A model generated the notes under the pieces. It made no database searches. It saw nothing but the letters and a program-made list of their open reading frames with translations, and was not told where the DNA came from. A DNA stretch of 29,263 nt from JARLFX01 sp036404255 (GTDB lineage Bacteria > Acidobacteriota > Terriglobia > Terriglobales > Acidobacteriaceae), in assembly GCA_036404255.1 (NCBI GenBank), contig DASWOP010000063.1, positions 1-29,263 of the forward strand, given 5' to 3'. Made by a program: the position numbers and the translations under genes. Below are positions 7,327 through 17,250 of this stretch, one piece after another (the first letter of the stretch is position 1; each line of letters begins with the position of its first letter).

Positions 7327-9693
7327 TTAGTAAGGAATAACGCCAAAGCGACCTGCAGCGAGAAGAGGCCAGGTAGGAGCAGCTGTCCCGAGGGTTTGCG
7401 TCAGAGTATTTCCTGCCGATTCTGTGAGCCAGATAGAACCTGTGCTATCGATTGCTGCCTGTCGCGGATTGCTAATGGAAAGACCTGTATTGACAGCGGA
7501 ACTCGTACTGCCGGCGGCGCAGGTACTGCCGGTAACAAAGCAGGAGGTGAATCCGTTTGTGGGTTCAGAGACCAGTGTAGAGGTGACGGTGTTGTAGGCG
7601 GCAAGGCCGTAGTTAGCATGCGTAGCAGTATTAGCGTTGTACTCGGGAATCCAGAGGACATTATTACCATCCATCGCTATACCTTCTGGTAGTCCAGCAC
7701 CGACGTTGATGATGGGTGTGCTGACGGTATCTGAAGTAGCAACTGAAGAGGTATATCCAAGGGTGATCTTGCAGATACCTGGTGCAGTGGCACCTATCGT
7801 CGAGACATAGGCAACTTTGCCCGAATCAAAGGCAGTCGTGTAGGGATTGGTGTTGCAATTGGGCGAGATCGCAGGCAGGAGCTTGGGATGGTTATATGGC
7901 GCTGTGCCTGCGAGGGTGGAATTGTCATACGCCGGGACCGTAGCGGGCGTGGCAGCATAAGCATTGGTCAAAATGCCAACAGCAGTTCCAGGGTTAGTCG
8001 TGTTGCCCTGAACAGCTATCCACACGTTCTGATCCGAATCCAGAATCACCCCCAAATTATTCGCTCCGGTGGAAGCCGATACCTGGGTGAAACCTCCATT
8101 GCTATAAGTGTTCTTGTTTCCGGTAAGGGATGCAGGTGTATAGCTGCCAACAGTGCCGCCGTATTGCAGCCAGTCGAGATTACCTACGCCATTAGTGGCA
8201 TAACTGACCCAGACATTATTACGACGGTCTACAGCCAGGTAATAGGGATAGCTGATCTGGGTAGTATGCCCGAGCGTTGCTTCATATGTTCCGGTATTGG
8301 AGAACTCGAACGTCCCGGCACTGGCACTCGCTGTTTGATTGGTGACGAAGATGTTGCCGAGAGCGTCGGCGACAATACCTTGCGGATTGGCAAGTAGCGT
8401 AGTTCCGCCATCAATGGAGAAGGGGAAACCACCAACTCCGGACTTGAAAGAGCCATTGCTAGTAAGAGCAGCGATTGTATTTGTGCCCTGATTGCTGGTA
8501 TAGACTTCATCGTTCGCATCCAGCGTCAAATAATACGGCGTGCTTATACCTCCGCCGCCATAGACAATGGTGAGCGTCCAGTCCGGCGGGGCCTGCGAGA
8601 GCGCCGGGCCATAAGCTTGAGACTGCGCGGTCTGGAAATTAAGCAAGTTGGAGACGTTGGAGGCGCTGGAGTAGGGGTTCTTCGCGAGGTTCAGCACAGC
8701 CTGCAGTGTGTTGGTTGGCGTGACGCTTGCAATAGACGGTGTGTAGCTGAAGAGTTGACCACAGTTTGTAGTTCCAGTACTACTGACGCCAATGGAGTTA
8801 ACACAGAGTTGTAATGCGTTGGCGATACTGTTAATCTCCGCCACAGGAATGATTCCCGTGGCACCGGTTACACCGGTGGTTACGCTGGCATTGGCTTGGC
8901 CCGTGGTGGTTGAGACAAGATTCTCGAAGTTGAGCACTGCATGGTATAAGCCATTAGCTACGATCGATTCCACACCGGTGGTGGAGTTGAAGGTGGCGCT
9001 GCCATTGCACGCCGTTCCGGTGCAGCTCTCGTACGCGGAGGAAGTAGCGTTCCAGGCGACGGTGCCATCGGAAAAATTATTATTCGCCGGCGCGCTAATA
9101 TTTACGGTGAAGGGTGATGCCGTTCCACTCACGGTCATGAAGTTGCCGAGCGTATAAGCGGCTGCAACCGTGGTAACTTCATCGACGAAGACCGGCGTCG
9201 GGCCTGTATAAGTTTCTCCATCTCCGGCATAAAGACTGGAACATGGGCCGAGGACTGACATCAGTAGCAAATTGGGGTTATTGCTAGCTGCGCCGGAGTT
9301 TCCGCCGCTGATGGTAATGTAGGCGTACTGGCCAGCGGGACAGCCGGCAACATAGTGGCCTGCGGCAAATTGGAAGGCGCCATTAGCATCCGTGTCGTAC
9401 CCGTCGCCGAAGCTGCCATCCTGGGAGTTTGCCTCGGCCAGAAAGAGTCCAGGCTGTCCGTAGCCATAGTTATTGGATGAAGTGGGAGCGGTAATACTCT
9501 GAGTGGCGTACATCTTGACGATTGCGCCCTTGACCGGTTGCATACCCCCGTGGACGATGCCCTGAATATTACCTGGCGCATAACTGCCCGGCACATCGGA
9601 TGTAGGAGAAGCAATTTTTCCTATGCCGCAACCAGCGAGAACAAATGAGGCGATCAGGGAGAAGGTAATTGGGATAGCTTGTGACAATTTCAT
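7327..9693 (-). CDS. NHL/beta-propeller-type exported lipoprotein
   Basis: A 788-residue protein with a clear lipoprotein signal (MKLSQAIPITFSLIASFVLAGC, Cys22). The N-terminal third contains a carboxypeptidase-regulatory or Ig-like start (IQGIVHGGMQPVKGAIVKMY, then DTDANGAFQF). The C-terminal half has repeated 'D....G.i.v.n' blades typical of NHL or SMP-30-like propellers (LANPQGIVADALGNIFVTNQ, AVDRRNNVWVSYA, GIAMDGNNVLWIPE, AAIDSTGSIWLTES). The start is supported by GGAGG 9 bases upstream. It lies 96 bases downstream of the larger NHL/Ig-like gene and may share its transcript. The window's left-edge partial gene is a paralogue. Such proteins are abundant in Acidobacteria and probably act at the cell surface. 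No catalytic motif is visible and the function is unknown. Confidence 0.85.
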   Translation of the reverse strand: MKLSQAIPITFSLIASFVLAGCGIGKIASPTSDVPGSYAPGNIQGIVHGGMQPVKGAIVKMYATQSITAPTSSNNYGYGQPGLFLAEANSQDGSFGDGYDTDANGAFQFAAGHYVAGCPAGQYAYITISGGNSGAASNNPNLLLMSVLGPCSSLYAGDGETYTGPTPVFVDEVTTVAAAYTLGNFMTVSGTASPFTVNISAPANNNFSDGTVAWNATSSAYESCTGTACNGSATFNSTTGVESIVANGLYHAVLNFENLVSTTTGQANASVTTGVTGATGIIPVAEINSIANALQLCVNSIGVSSTGTTNCGQLFSYTPSIASVTPTNTLQAVLNLAKNPYSSASNVSNLLNFQTAQSQAYGPALSQAPPDWTLTIVYGGGGISTPYYLTLDANDEVYTSNQGTNTIAALTSNGSFKSGVGGFPFSIDGGTTLLANPQGIVADALGNIFVTNQTASASAGTFEFSNTGTYEATLGHTTQISYPYYLAVDRRNNVWVSYATNGVGNLDWLQYGGTVGSYTPASLTGNKNTYSNGGFTQVSASTGANNLGVILDSDQNVWIAVQGNTTNPGTAVGILTNAYAATPATVPAYDNSTLAGTAPYNHPKLLPAISPNCNTNPYTTAFDSGKVAYVSTIGATAPGICKITLGYTSSVATSDTVSTPIINVGAGLPEGIAMDGNNVLWIPEYNANTATHANYGLAAYNTVTSTLVSEPTNGFTSCFVTGSTCAAGSTSSAVNTGLSISNPRQAAIDSTGSIWLTESAGNTLTQTLGTAAPTWPLLAAGRFGVIPY

Positions 9694-9752
9694 GAAATAG
9701 ACCCTCCAAATAATTAAACGGGCGGTTCACACCACTTATGAATAGATATAGG

Positions 9753-9775
9753 TATGCGGACATATGCGCCGCATA
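9753..9775. promoter_or_regulatory. Inverted repeat in the gap upstream of the NHL lipoprotein gene
   Basis: TATGCGG (9753-9759) and CCGCATA (9769-9775) are exact 7-base arms around a 9-base centre that contains CATATG. It lies between the stop at 9790 and the RBS of the 7327-9693 gene, so it could be an operator or an intercistronic hairpin. Confidence 0.35.
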
Positions 9776-9789
9776 GTGATCCAAATTAC

Positions 9790-12700
9790 TTATTGGCTGC
9801 TTGTGCCTTGAACGGAGATCGTAACCGGCATCGTATAGCTGGTGGTACCGTCTGTGAACGTAATAGGCATAGAGTATGTGCCCTTCGGGGCTGTCGGTAG
9901 AGACGTTCCGCTGCAGCCGCTCAAACTCGTTACCCCAAGCGCGCCCGCCAGAACTATCGCAACCAATACCAGCCGCATCCAGGTCTGCATTGCTTTGCGG
10001 CGCAAGCCGAATAGCGCAAGTCCAATCCCAGGGAAACCGAATGCAGCCAGTAGCGGCAGCGTCATACGATTCAATGAGGACTGTGACTGCGTATAGATAA
10101 CAACTCCCGTGGAAACTGTATTGTTCGCGCCTGTAAAGACGGTGCTTGCGGGCGAGGCAACACAGTAGAATCCAGCCGGTAGGCCAGCCAAATTACAAGA
10201 AGGGGTTACCGTGCCTGCATATCCTCCCATGGATTGCACACTGAAGGTTATCGTAGCCTTCGAGCCCTGCGGAATCGCGATGCCAACGGAGTATCCGGTC
10301 GATGCACTCCCAATAATGTCTTCTACTGGTGCGGTCGGCGTGACTACGAAGGCAGGTCCAGTCACGATTACACTTGCACTCGCGGCTGCGGTTGAGGATG
10401 CATAGTAGGTATCGTTTGCAAACGTGGCTTTGATCACATGAGTCCCAATTGCGAGCGTCGAACTAGAGTAGGTCGCCACACCCGTAGTGGCATCCACCGC
10501 AACCGGCCCATACGTGAGCACGGTCGTTGTGCTGCCGCCAACCGGTGTGAAGCTATCACTGAAGGTCACGCCGCCGCTGTAGTTCAGTCCCGGCTGCATG
10601 CCGCTAACGGTTGCCGTCAGTTGTACCTGCTGGTTTAGATTTGCCAGGCTTGGTGTTACTGTGAGCTGCGTTGTGGAGGGGAGAGCTGCCACAACTACCG
10701 TGGCCGGCGTTGGGGAGGAATATGCGCCAAAGTTGGCGTCGCCCATGTAGGCAGCGGTGATGGCATTCGTTCCCGCGCCCAGCGTACTGACGCTGCAGCT
10801 AAAAGTACCACTCGCGGCAAGCGTTGTCGTAGAACAAACGGTCGTCGTCGTGGTGCCGACCTTGGCAATAATGTTGAGCGTACCGGTCGGCGTGGCTAGA
10901 GTGGAGCTGACATGCGCCGTAAGCGTAGTCGATGCGCCCGCCGTAATGGAAGTCGGTGACGCAGTGATAGTGATGGTCGGTACCGGCTTGGAGGCAACAG
11001 TCAACGTCGATACCGATGTTGCCGGTACAAAGAGCGCATTCACTCCAGTCGCGCCGGGATAGCTTACCGTAATGCTCACGGTTCCAGCACTCTGCGCAGG
11101 AAGCGTAACCGTTGCGGTGCCAGCCGAATCCAACGCCGCAGAACCGAAGGGCGTACTGTTGCCCGTAATAGAGAACGCCACCGTGCCGGAGGTGACGGGC
11201 GTTGTCCCATTTACCAGCGTCGCAGTAATCTGTGCCGCGTTCCCAGCGTAAAGGGAGACAGGGTTCGTCGTTACCGTAATTGCCACGCCTGTTTCCACTA
11301 CGCTCGCATACATCGTATGTACGGAGCCAGCAGAGAGGAGGGAGTTATCCGTAGTGGTAACCGAGCCGGTATAGGTGCCTGCGCTCGTTGCAGTCGCAGC
11401 TACACCGATCTGGCAACTCGCGCCCGATGCAAGTGAAATATTGCTGGTGATAGACGGAACTGTGAGCGAGGTCGGTAAAGCAGGCTGGCACTCATTAATG
11501 CCGGCCCACGTCTTTGCCGGACTCAGGAATCCGAAGGAGGCTGTTGGATTATTATCGCTCGATGCATTGTCCGTAGTAATAACTAACGATGAGCCGGGTG
11601 TGCCGATATTTGTCTCAATAAAACCATAAACACCGCTCACCGCATTGGCCGCACCGGAAGGCACTGTAAATCTGTCGGTCGCACCTCCTGCTGCCACAGA
11701 TGCCGCCGCCTGCGGCGAGTCCATCGCCACGGCAGCGCGCAGACGATAAGCACCATCGTCGACGAAGTACACGTCGCCCGCGCTGCTAAGCGCCATCCCC
11801 CATGGTGAGTACAACTCGCTTCCGGTACCGTTGACGACAGCTTTCACGTTTGGCTTACCGAGAATGGTCGTAATATAGCCAGTCGACGCGGAAATTCGGC
11901 GAATCGTCTGGTTTAGCTCGTCCGCTACGAGAATATCGCCCGCCGCATCGAGAGCGATCTGGTATGGACCGACGAAATGTGAAGAGGTCGCCACCACACC
12001 CTCTTCCACAGTACCGCCGGGCAAAACACCACCAGCAGTACTACCCGCAATCGTATACATATAGCCAGGCTGTGCGGTAACTCCGGGGTTTGTCGCTGCA
12101 ATTAGCGCCGCCAGCGGATTGGGATTTGCGGCTGTGCCGTTGTAGATCACACGGACGCGTGCTACCGCCAACGGCATCGTAGAGGTCGACGTTACCGTGC
12201 CATAGGTCTTGTCGCTGAAATAGACATTCCCATATTTGTCTACTCTCACGCCATAACTCGCCTGTACGCCTGCGCCTGTTGCTGTTGCTAGACCACCGTC
12301 ACCGTCAGAGGTCGCAGCATTTCCCGCGATGGTGTAAACATAGCCTGTCGTAGGCGCAGTAACCGTAAGGTTCTCCAGCGTTATGAGCTGAGCTGCGAGA
12401 GGGCCGCCGTTGTAGATAATTCGAATACGCCCCGATGTGGGGGCGGCAGCACCGAAGCTCGAAAAATAGATATCACCATCTGTATCAACAAAGACATCAC
12501 TGGGGTTGATCACCTCCGCGCTGGCCGCCAAGCCGCCATCGCCGGTATTCCCTCCTGTGCCATTGCCAATGATGTTGTAGATATAACCCGGCGTTGGCTG
12601 AGACGTCGCCCCCGCACAACTCATCGCCCCTGTAGCCAGACCAAAGACCGTGGGATTCTCAATCTGGATCAGGCAGGCCATACTTGCTCCGCCCTGAAAA

Positions 12701-13578
12701 ATCACACGGATGCGGCTGCCGCTGTCGGGCAGAAATATATTTCCAAACGCATCAACGAACACACTCAGCGGGATAACTTTTCCGCTGGTCGCCAGCGTAT
12801 TGGTTGCGATGGTAGTACCCGTAGTGCCTACACCGGCTAGGTTATAGATATAACCGACGATTGGCTGTGAAGTCGCGTCGGCACAGCCCTTGGTCCCTGA
12901 TGCTCCGAAGAGTGCAGGCGTCTCGGTTATGATCAAACACGCCAGTTGCGGATTTGCAGTCTGATAGACAACATCGACATAGTCATAACCGGTATCGGCG
13001 ATGTACACGTTATCTGATGCATCGACAAAGATATTTCGCGACAAATATAAAATACCCTGACTAGCCGGTACGCCAAAAACCGGCGACAAGGTGGAGGTAC
13101 CGGACCGCCCCACCACCGTATAAGTGTAGGAAGGGTCTATATGCACAAGAGGTCCAGTTGCGTAACCAGTCAATCCAAATGTATACACCTGTCCACCGAG
13201 CGTAACTGTCAGCGGCTGCGAACGTTGTCCCGGATAGTAAGGCGAGAACGTTACGGTAAACGAACATATTGAACCTGCGGCAACTGTCGTCGTACCATCC
13301 ACTGCACAGCCGGTCACCGCACCAGGAGTGAACTCCGCGTGGCCATTCGCCGAAACCGGAGCGCCAATCGTCAAGGTGCCGATCTGATTGATCAGCAATT
13401 GCACATCAACCGTGGACTTCCCGCCACCAACCGCTGCATTCGAGAAAGTTATCGGGCCGGAGGATGCGGGAAGAACCTGCGTGACGGGCGCGACGCTGGA
13501 AAGAGCTCGAGCAGTCATGGCAGTAAGGAAACAAACACAGAGAAGAGCAAAAACTACGCGGCGGCGGTGGTTCAACAT
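9790..13578 (-). CDS. Giant exported NHL-repeat/Ig-like (Big_3-type) repeat protein
   Basis: About 1262 residues from the ATG at 13578, preceded by AGGAAGG. The frame stays open to 13776 upstream, but that extension is not signal-like, whereas MLNHRRRVVFALLCVCFLTAMTARALS is a good signal peptide. In order: an Ig/ASPM-like domain (SICSFTVTFSPYYPGQRSQP near 105-125); a long NHL propeller region with blades such as SGKVIPLSVFVDAFGNIFLP and GPYQIALDAAGDILVADELN; three Ig-like repeats (ITVTTNPVSLYAGNAAQITA, ITITASPTSITAGASTTLTA, LTVTPSLANLNQQVQLTATV); then two hydrophobic helices separated by LRRK, an LSGC motif and a final beta-rich tail. I infer a surface or adhesion-type protein; ligand unknown. 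It is divergent from the Oar-like receptor. Confidence 0.85.
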   Translation of the reverse strand: MLNHRRRVVFALLCVCFLTAMTARALSSVAPVTQVLPASSGPITFSNAAVGGGKSTVDVQLLINQIGTLTIGAPVSANGHAEFTPGAVTGCAVDGTTTVAAGSICSFTVTFSPYYPGQRSQPLTVTLGGQVYTFGLTGYATGPLVHIDPSYTYTVVGRSGTSTLSPVFGVPASQGILYLSRNIFVDASDNVYIADTGYDYVDVVYQTANPQLACLIITETPALFGASGTKGCADATSQPIVGYIYNLAGVGTTGTTIATNTLATSGKVIPLSVFVDAFGNIFLPDSGSRIRVIFQGGASMACLIQIENPTVFGLATGAMSCAGATSQPTPGYIYNIIGNGTGGNTGDGGLAASAEVINPSDVFVDTDGDIYFSSFGAAAPTSGRIRIIYNGGPLAAQLITLENLTVTAPTTGYVYTIAGNAATSDGDGGLATATGAGVQASYGVRVDKYGNVYFSDKTYGTVTSTSTMPLAVARVRVIYNGTAANPNPLAALIAATNPGVTAQPGYMYTIAGSTAGGVLPGGTVEEGVVATSSHFVGPYQIALDAAGDILVADELNQTIRRISASTGYITTILGKPNVKAVVNGTGSELYSPWGMALSSAGDVYFVDDGAYRLRAAVAMDSPQAAASVAAGGATDRFTVPSGAANAVSGVYGFIETNIGTPGSSLVITTDNASSDNNPTASFGFLSPAKTWAGINECQPALPTSLTVPSITSNISLASGASCQIGVAATATSAGTYTGSVTTTDNSLLSAGSVHTMYASVVETGVAITVTTNPVSLYAGNAAQITATLVNGTTPVTSGTVAFSITGNSTPFGSAALDSAGTATVTLPAQSAGTVSITVSYPGATGVNALFVPATSVSTLTVASKPVPTITITASPTSITAGASTTLTAHVSSTLATPTGTLNIIAKVGTTTTTVCSTTTLAASGTFSCSVSTLGAGTNAITAAYMGDANFGAYSSPTPATVVVAALPSTTQLTVTPSLANLNQQVQLTATVSGMQPGLNYSGGVTFSDSFTPVGGSTTTVLTYGPVAVDATTGVATYSSSTLAIGTHVIKATFANDTYYASSTAAASASVIVTGPAFVVTPTAPVEDIIGSASTGYSVGIAIPQGSKATITFSVQSMGGYAGTVTPSCNLAGLPAGFYCVASPASTVFTGANNTVSTGVVIYTQSQSSLNRMTLPLLAAFGFPGIGLALFGLRRKAMQTWMRLVLVAIVLAGALGVTSLSGCSGTSLPTAPKGTYSMPITFTDGTTSYTMPVTISVQGTSSQ

Positions 13579-13808
13579 CGAGTAAGACCAACCTTCCTGA
13601 GACAAGTACGTTGCCGAGTTATGCGGACTATAAGGTATGGTTATCCTGCTAATGTGCGCATGTGAGCGAGCCAATTCTGAACTATGCGGTTTTTGGTGTG
13701 CAGTTTTACGAGGCGTCGAGATTCGAGAATACGTGTGCGAATAAGAGACCGCAAGAAAAAAATCTTTTTCTAACACTCTCTTGCCTCATGTGGCCGATTA
13801 TCGATTGT

Positions 13809-13828
13809 CTTAGGAGAATTCTCTTAAG
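13809..13828. promoter_or_regulatory. Near-perfect 20-bp palindrome, candidate operator
   Basis: CTTAGGAGAATTCTCTTAAG is palindromic except for one symmetric pair (positions 5 and 16). It lies 163 bases upstream of the Oar-like start and 231 bases upstream of the divergent NHL/Ig-like start, as expected for a shared operator. Confidence 0.45.
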
Positions 13829-13849
13829 TTTGTATTGATCCATCCCTCA

Positions 13850-13870
13850 TTGAGTGCTACCTTCACTCAA
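13850..13870. promoter_or_regulatory. Inverted repeat TTGAGTG-N7-CACTCAA
   Basis: Exact 7-base arms (13850-13856 and 13864-13870) around CTACCTT, 22 bases after the larger palindrome and 121 bases before the receptor start. It is a candidate regulator site or leader hairpin. Confidence 0.4.
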
Positions 13871-13990
13871 CGCAAGAATATTTAATGTGGCATCGATACG
13901 GGCGGATTAGCACCGCTCTCCATAAGTTCCAATCCTTAAATCAGGCAACTTTTGATCGCTTCTTTCAACAAAGGAAGGTCCTTGCTCTCC

Positions 13991-16900
13991 ATGTCTTCTG
14001 CATTTCGTGTTTGTCGCACCCAGCCCTCTGCCTTTGCCCTCGCATGTATTTTCACCTCGCTCGTGATAGCAGTTACGCTACTGCATCCCTTAGGGTTATT
14101 AGCACAATCGGCCGACACCGCCGGTCTGGAAATCTATGTGCACGATGTTAGAGGGGGCATGCTTGCAAATGCGAAGCTGCACTTGGTGCAGCAGGAGCAG
14201 AACATCACCCGCGATGCTGTAACTGACAAGAATGGACATTACCGGTTCACTGCACTTCCCGTCGGAGATTACGTTCTTGCAATCGACAAGGAAGGTTTCA
14301 AGTCAACGGTTACCTCCGGCATTACGCTCTCGGTTTCGCAAATGTCTACAATGAATCTTCCGCTCAGTGTCGCCGGTGATATCTCGCAAGTGACCGTCAC
14401 TACGGAAGTGCCCATCATTGATACGGACCGTACCACCATCGGCCAGACCCTCTCTACGGAAGAGATTGAAACCCTCCTTCAGATAGCCGCAGCTTTGTCG
14501 ACTTTGCTCTCACCGTGCCTGGCATCTCCGCCAATGCATCGGGTGGTCAGGGCAGTGGTCTCTCCGCCAATGGCGGACGTCAACGCTCCAACTCTGTGCT
14601 CGTTGACGGCGTAGAGAACAACGACATCCTCAACGGCACCATACGCCAAACAATCTCGCTCGACGCTATTTCACAGTTTCAGGTTATGACCAACCAATTT
14701 CTGCCTGAATACGGCCAGGCCGCTGGCGCCATCATCAATCTCATCACAAAGAGCGGCACTGAACGGGTCCACGGCGACATCTACTACTTCGTCCGCAATC
14801 CCGCGCTGAATGCAAAGAGCGGTTGTAACGCTGACGGTACCCACTGCTCCGCTACTGGCTTCTACCGCAACGATTTCGGCGCCACGTTAGGCGGTCCCAT
14901 CTACAAGGACAAGACCTTTCTCTTCGCTTCCGGAGAGTACATAGGCCAGTCCTCCAAGAGTGCCACCTTTATTACACAGAATTCCGTTCCTTGGGTAAAC
15001 CTGGCATTGGCCTCAAACTACGTAGTCGGAACCAGCGTCAAGAGTGTCGACGATGGAGGTGTCTATAATTCGTTCCCAGAGACGCTCGCATCCATCCGTA
15101 TCGACCACACCATCAATGATCGCAACACGCTGCTCTATCGCTTCCTTTACGCTCACTACAATAATGCCAACCCGTCCATTGACAGCAATAATGGCGGCTA
15201 TAGCGACTATTCGAATTATGGCAGGGACAACCTGCAGGCCTACAGTATGATGGGCGAGTGGACGCACATCTTTTCACCGGCACTACTCAACGAGGCACAC
15301 TTCCAATTTGCACCGCAGAATCTGGTGCAGTTGCCCAATGCCAGTGGCCCCACCATCAACGTCAGTTCCGATATTGAGTTCGGCCCCAATACCGTCTTCC
15401 CCACCTATCTCAACGAGACGCATTATGAGTGGATCGATGCGCTCACCTGGATAAAGGCCAACCACCTCTTTAAGTTCGGCACCGATGAAGAGTACATCCG
15501 TTCCTACACTTCATATCCTGCTTATTTTTCCGGTTACTTCTCCTTTTCAAACGTATGTGTAGCTAACGCTACAAATCCGCTTGACCCCACAGGCCCCAAG
15601 ATTTGCCCGGCTGCCATACCTGCAAATTTTCCCCAGACTTGTAGTGCGTCGAGCGTATCTACCTTCTCATGCGGCTTCCCCTATGAATTTATTCAGTCCT
15701 TTGGCAACCCGGCAATTCACCTCAATGACAAGCTCCTCTCTTTCTACGCACAAGACCAGTGGAAACTTACACCACGTTTAAGCCTGAACTATGGTCTCCG
15801 TTATGATCTCGACTTCCAGCCGCAAGGCTACAACCTGAACATGAGCGATCCGGTTCAGGCCCCGCTGCCCAAGGGGATTCCACGCGACTACAACAACTTT
15901 GCCCCCCGTATCGGTTTTGCGTGGTCACTTGACAGAAAAGGTGACACTGTTCTGCGTGGCGGCTATGGCATGTTCTACGACAAGATTTTCCTCATTCTCG
16001 GTCGTGACGTTCTGCTCTCGCGCATTTCGCTTGAGGAGTTAGATCCCTCCACCGCTACACCAGCTCAAATGATGGCCCAGTGGAAGCAAGGGCCATATCC
16101 GATGACATACAACTACCCATCGTCCACGATTGCGAACAGCCTTCCTCCTTCGATCGATACCATTACAGCGAAGCTGCCCATCCCAGTTACGCACCAGGCG
16201 ACACTCTTCGTCGATCACGCTCTCACCAAAGATTGGGAGCTCGAAGTGGGAGGGGTCTTTACCTCCGGTCAACATCTGCTGCGCTCGAACAATACCAATC
16301 TGGCGCCGCCTGTGATTCTTACTCTGGCCAATACAGGCGTACTTGGGGGCCCGGCGCTATCAACTGCAAATCCTCCCAAGAATACCTCGCAGGACTATAG
16401 CCGGCCATACTTCGGCGGCTCACGCATCAACTCTAGCTACAACAACATTACGGCGTATGGTTCCTACGGGCACTCCACCTACAGCGCCCTGCGTTCTTCC
16501 TTGGTGCATCGTGTCAGCCATGGCTTAACGCTCCGCGCAAGCTATATCTGGTCGAAGGCAATTGACGATGGCTCCGATTTCACCGTTGAGCCCTCCAATC
16601 CGTATTATCCGCAGGGCGATAAGGGACTCAGCACGCAGGACCAACGCAATCTCTTCATTGGTTCTACTGTCTACAGATTCCCCTACACCATGCATCGCCG
16701 TAGAAATTCTCCGATGCGTTGGGTCTTAGGCAGTTGGACCGGGTCGATTATCTTCATCCAGGGAAGTGGCCGGCCGAGGAACATTACTACAGGCACAGAC
16801 TCCAATGACGATGGCTCCGCAACGGATCGTCCCTTCATCAACGGAACGAATGGTGTCTGCACATACGATGCAGTAGCATGTCCCAATGCTGGCGCAACAC

Positions 16901-17157
16901 CCATCATGGCGTCACGCAATTCCTTCCGCGGTCCACGTCAGGTCAATAACCAGGCCCGCTTGCAGAAGGACCTTCTTCTGCCGCGCAATTCCCGGCTCAC
17001 ATTCACAGCGGAAGCATTCAACGCGATCAATCATCCTGCAGTTGCCTCCCTCAATAGCTATTGGGGCAACAGCGTTGCTCCCAGCAGCAGCTTCGGTACC
17101 GTCCAAACCATTGTTGCGCCACGGTCCTTTCAACTCGGCATGAAGTATAAGTTCTAG
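13991..17157 (+). pseudogene. Oar-like TonB-dependent receptor with CarboxypepD_reg domain, frameshifted
   Basis: The ATG at 13991 follows AAGGAAGG. The first frame encodes a signal segment, then a carboxypeptidase-regulatory-like domain (about residues 35-120: LEIYVHDVRGGMLANAKLHL, NGHYRFTALPVGDYVLAIDK) and the start of the plug (ETLLQIA). Near 14482-14492 the frame changes. The second frame continues the family sequence without loss: RSFVDFALTVPGI, SANGGRQRSNSVLVDGVENN, EYGQAAGAIINLITKSG, then a long beta-barrel ending GMKYKF at 17157, with the terminal Phe typical of outer-membrane proteins. Relatives read roughly 'LPIAGRSFVDFAL' here, so one or four bases seem lost. Apart from this single shift the gene looks intact, so recent inactivation or a sequence error are both possible. 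The family takes up large substrates or, in Myxococcus Oar, supports protease secretion. Confidence 0.85.
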
Positions 17158-17250
17158 ACCCCATAAGGGGAGAGACCAATAATGCACGTCCTCCTCATAT
17201 GTATCACTTCCCGGCTGGAGTGAACCCTGCTCTGCCATTTAGGAGAACCA

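Larger units (their letters stand above)
13579..13990. other. Divergent intergenic region with two palindromic elements
   Basis: This 412-base gap separates the minus-strand NHL/Ig-like gene from the plus-strand Oar-like gene, so it must hold both promoters. I see no coding signal on either strand. It contains the two inverted repeats listed separately (13809-13828 and 13850-13870) in an AT-richer stretch. Confidence 0.6.

Noticed and set aside
13579..13776. 66-residue N-terminal extension of the giant NHL/Ig-like protein
   Set aside because: The extension is polar and would bury the signal peptide that begins at the ATG at 13578, which has its own AGGAAGG upstream.
14470..14520. Programmed ribosomal frameshift in the Oar-like receptor
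   Set aside because: No slippery X-XXY-YYZ heptamer, internal Shine-Dalgarno or obvious downstream pseudoknot; a base loss explains it more simply.
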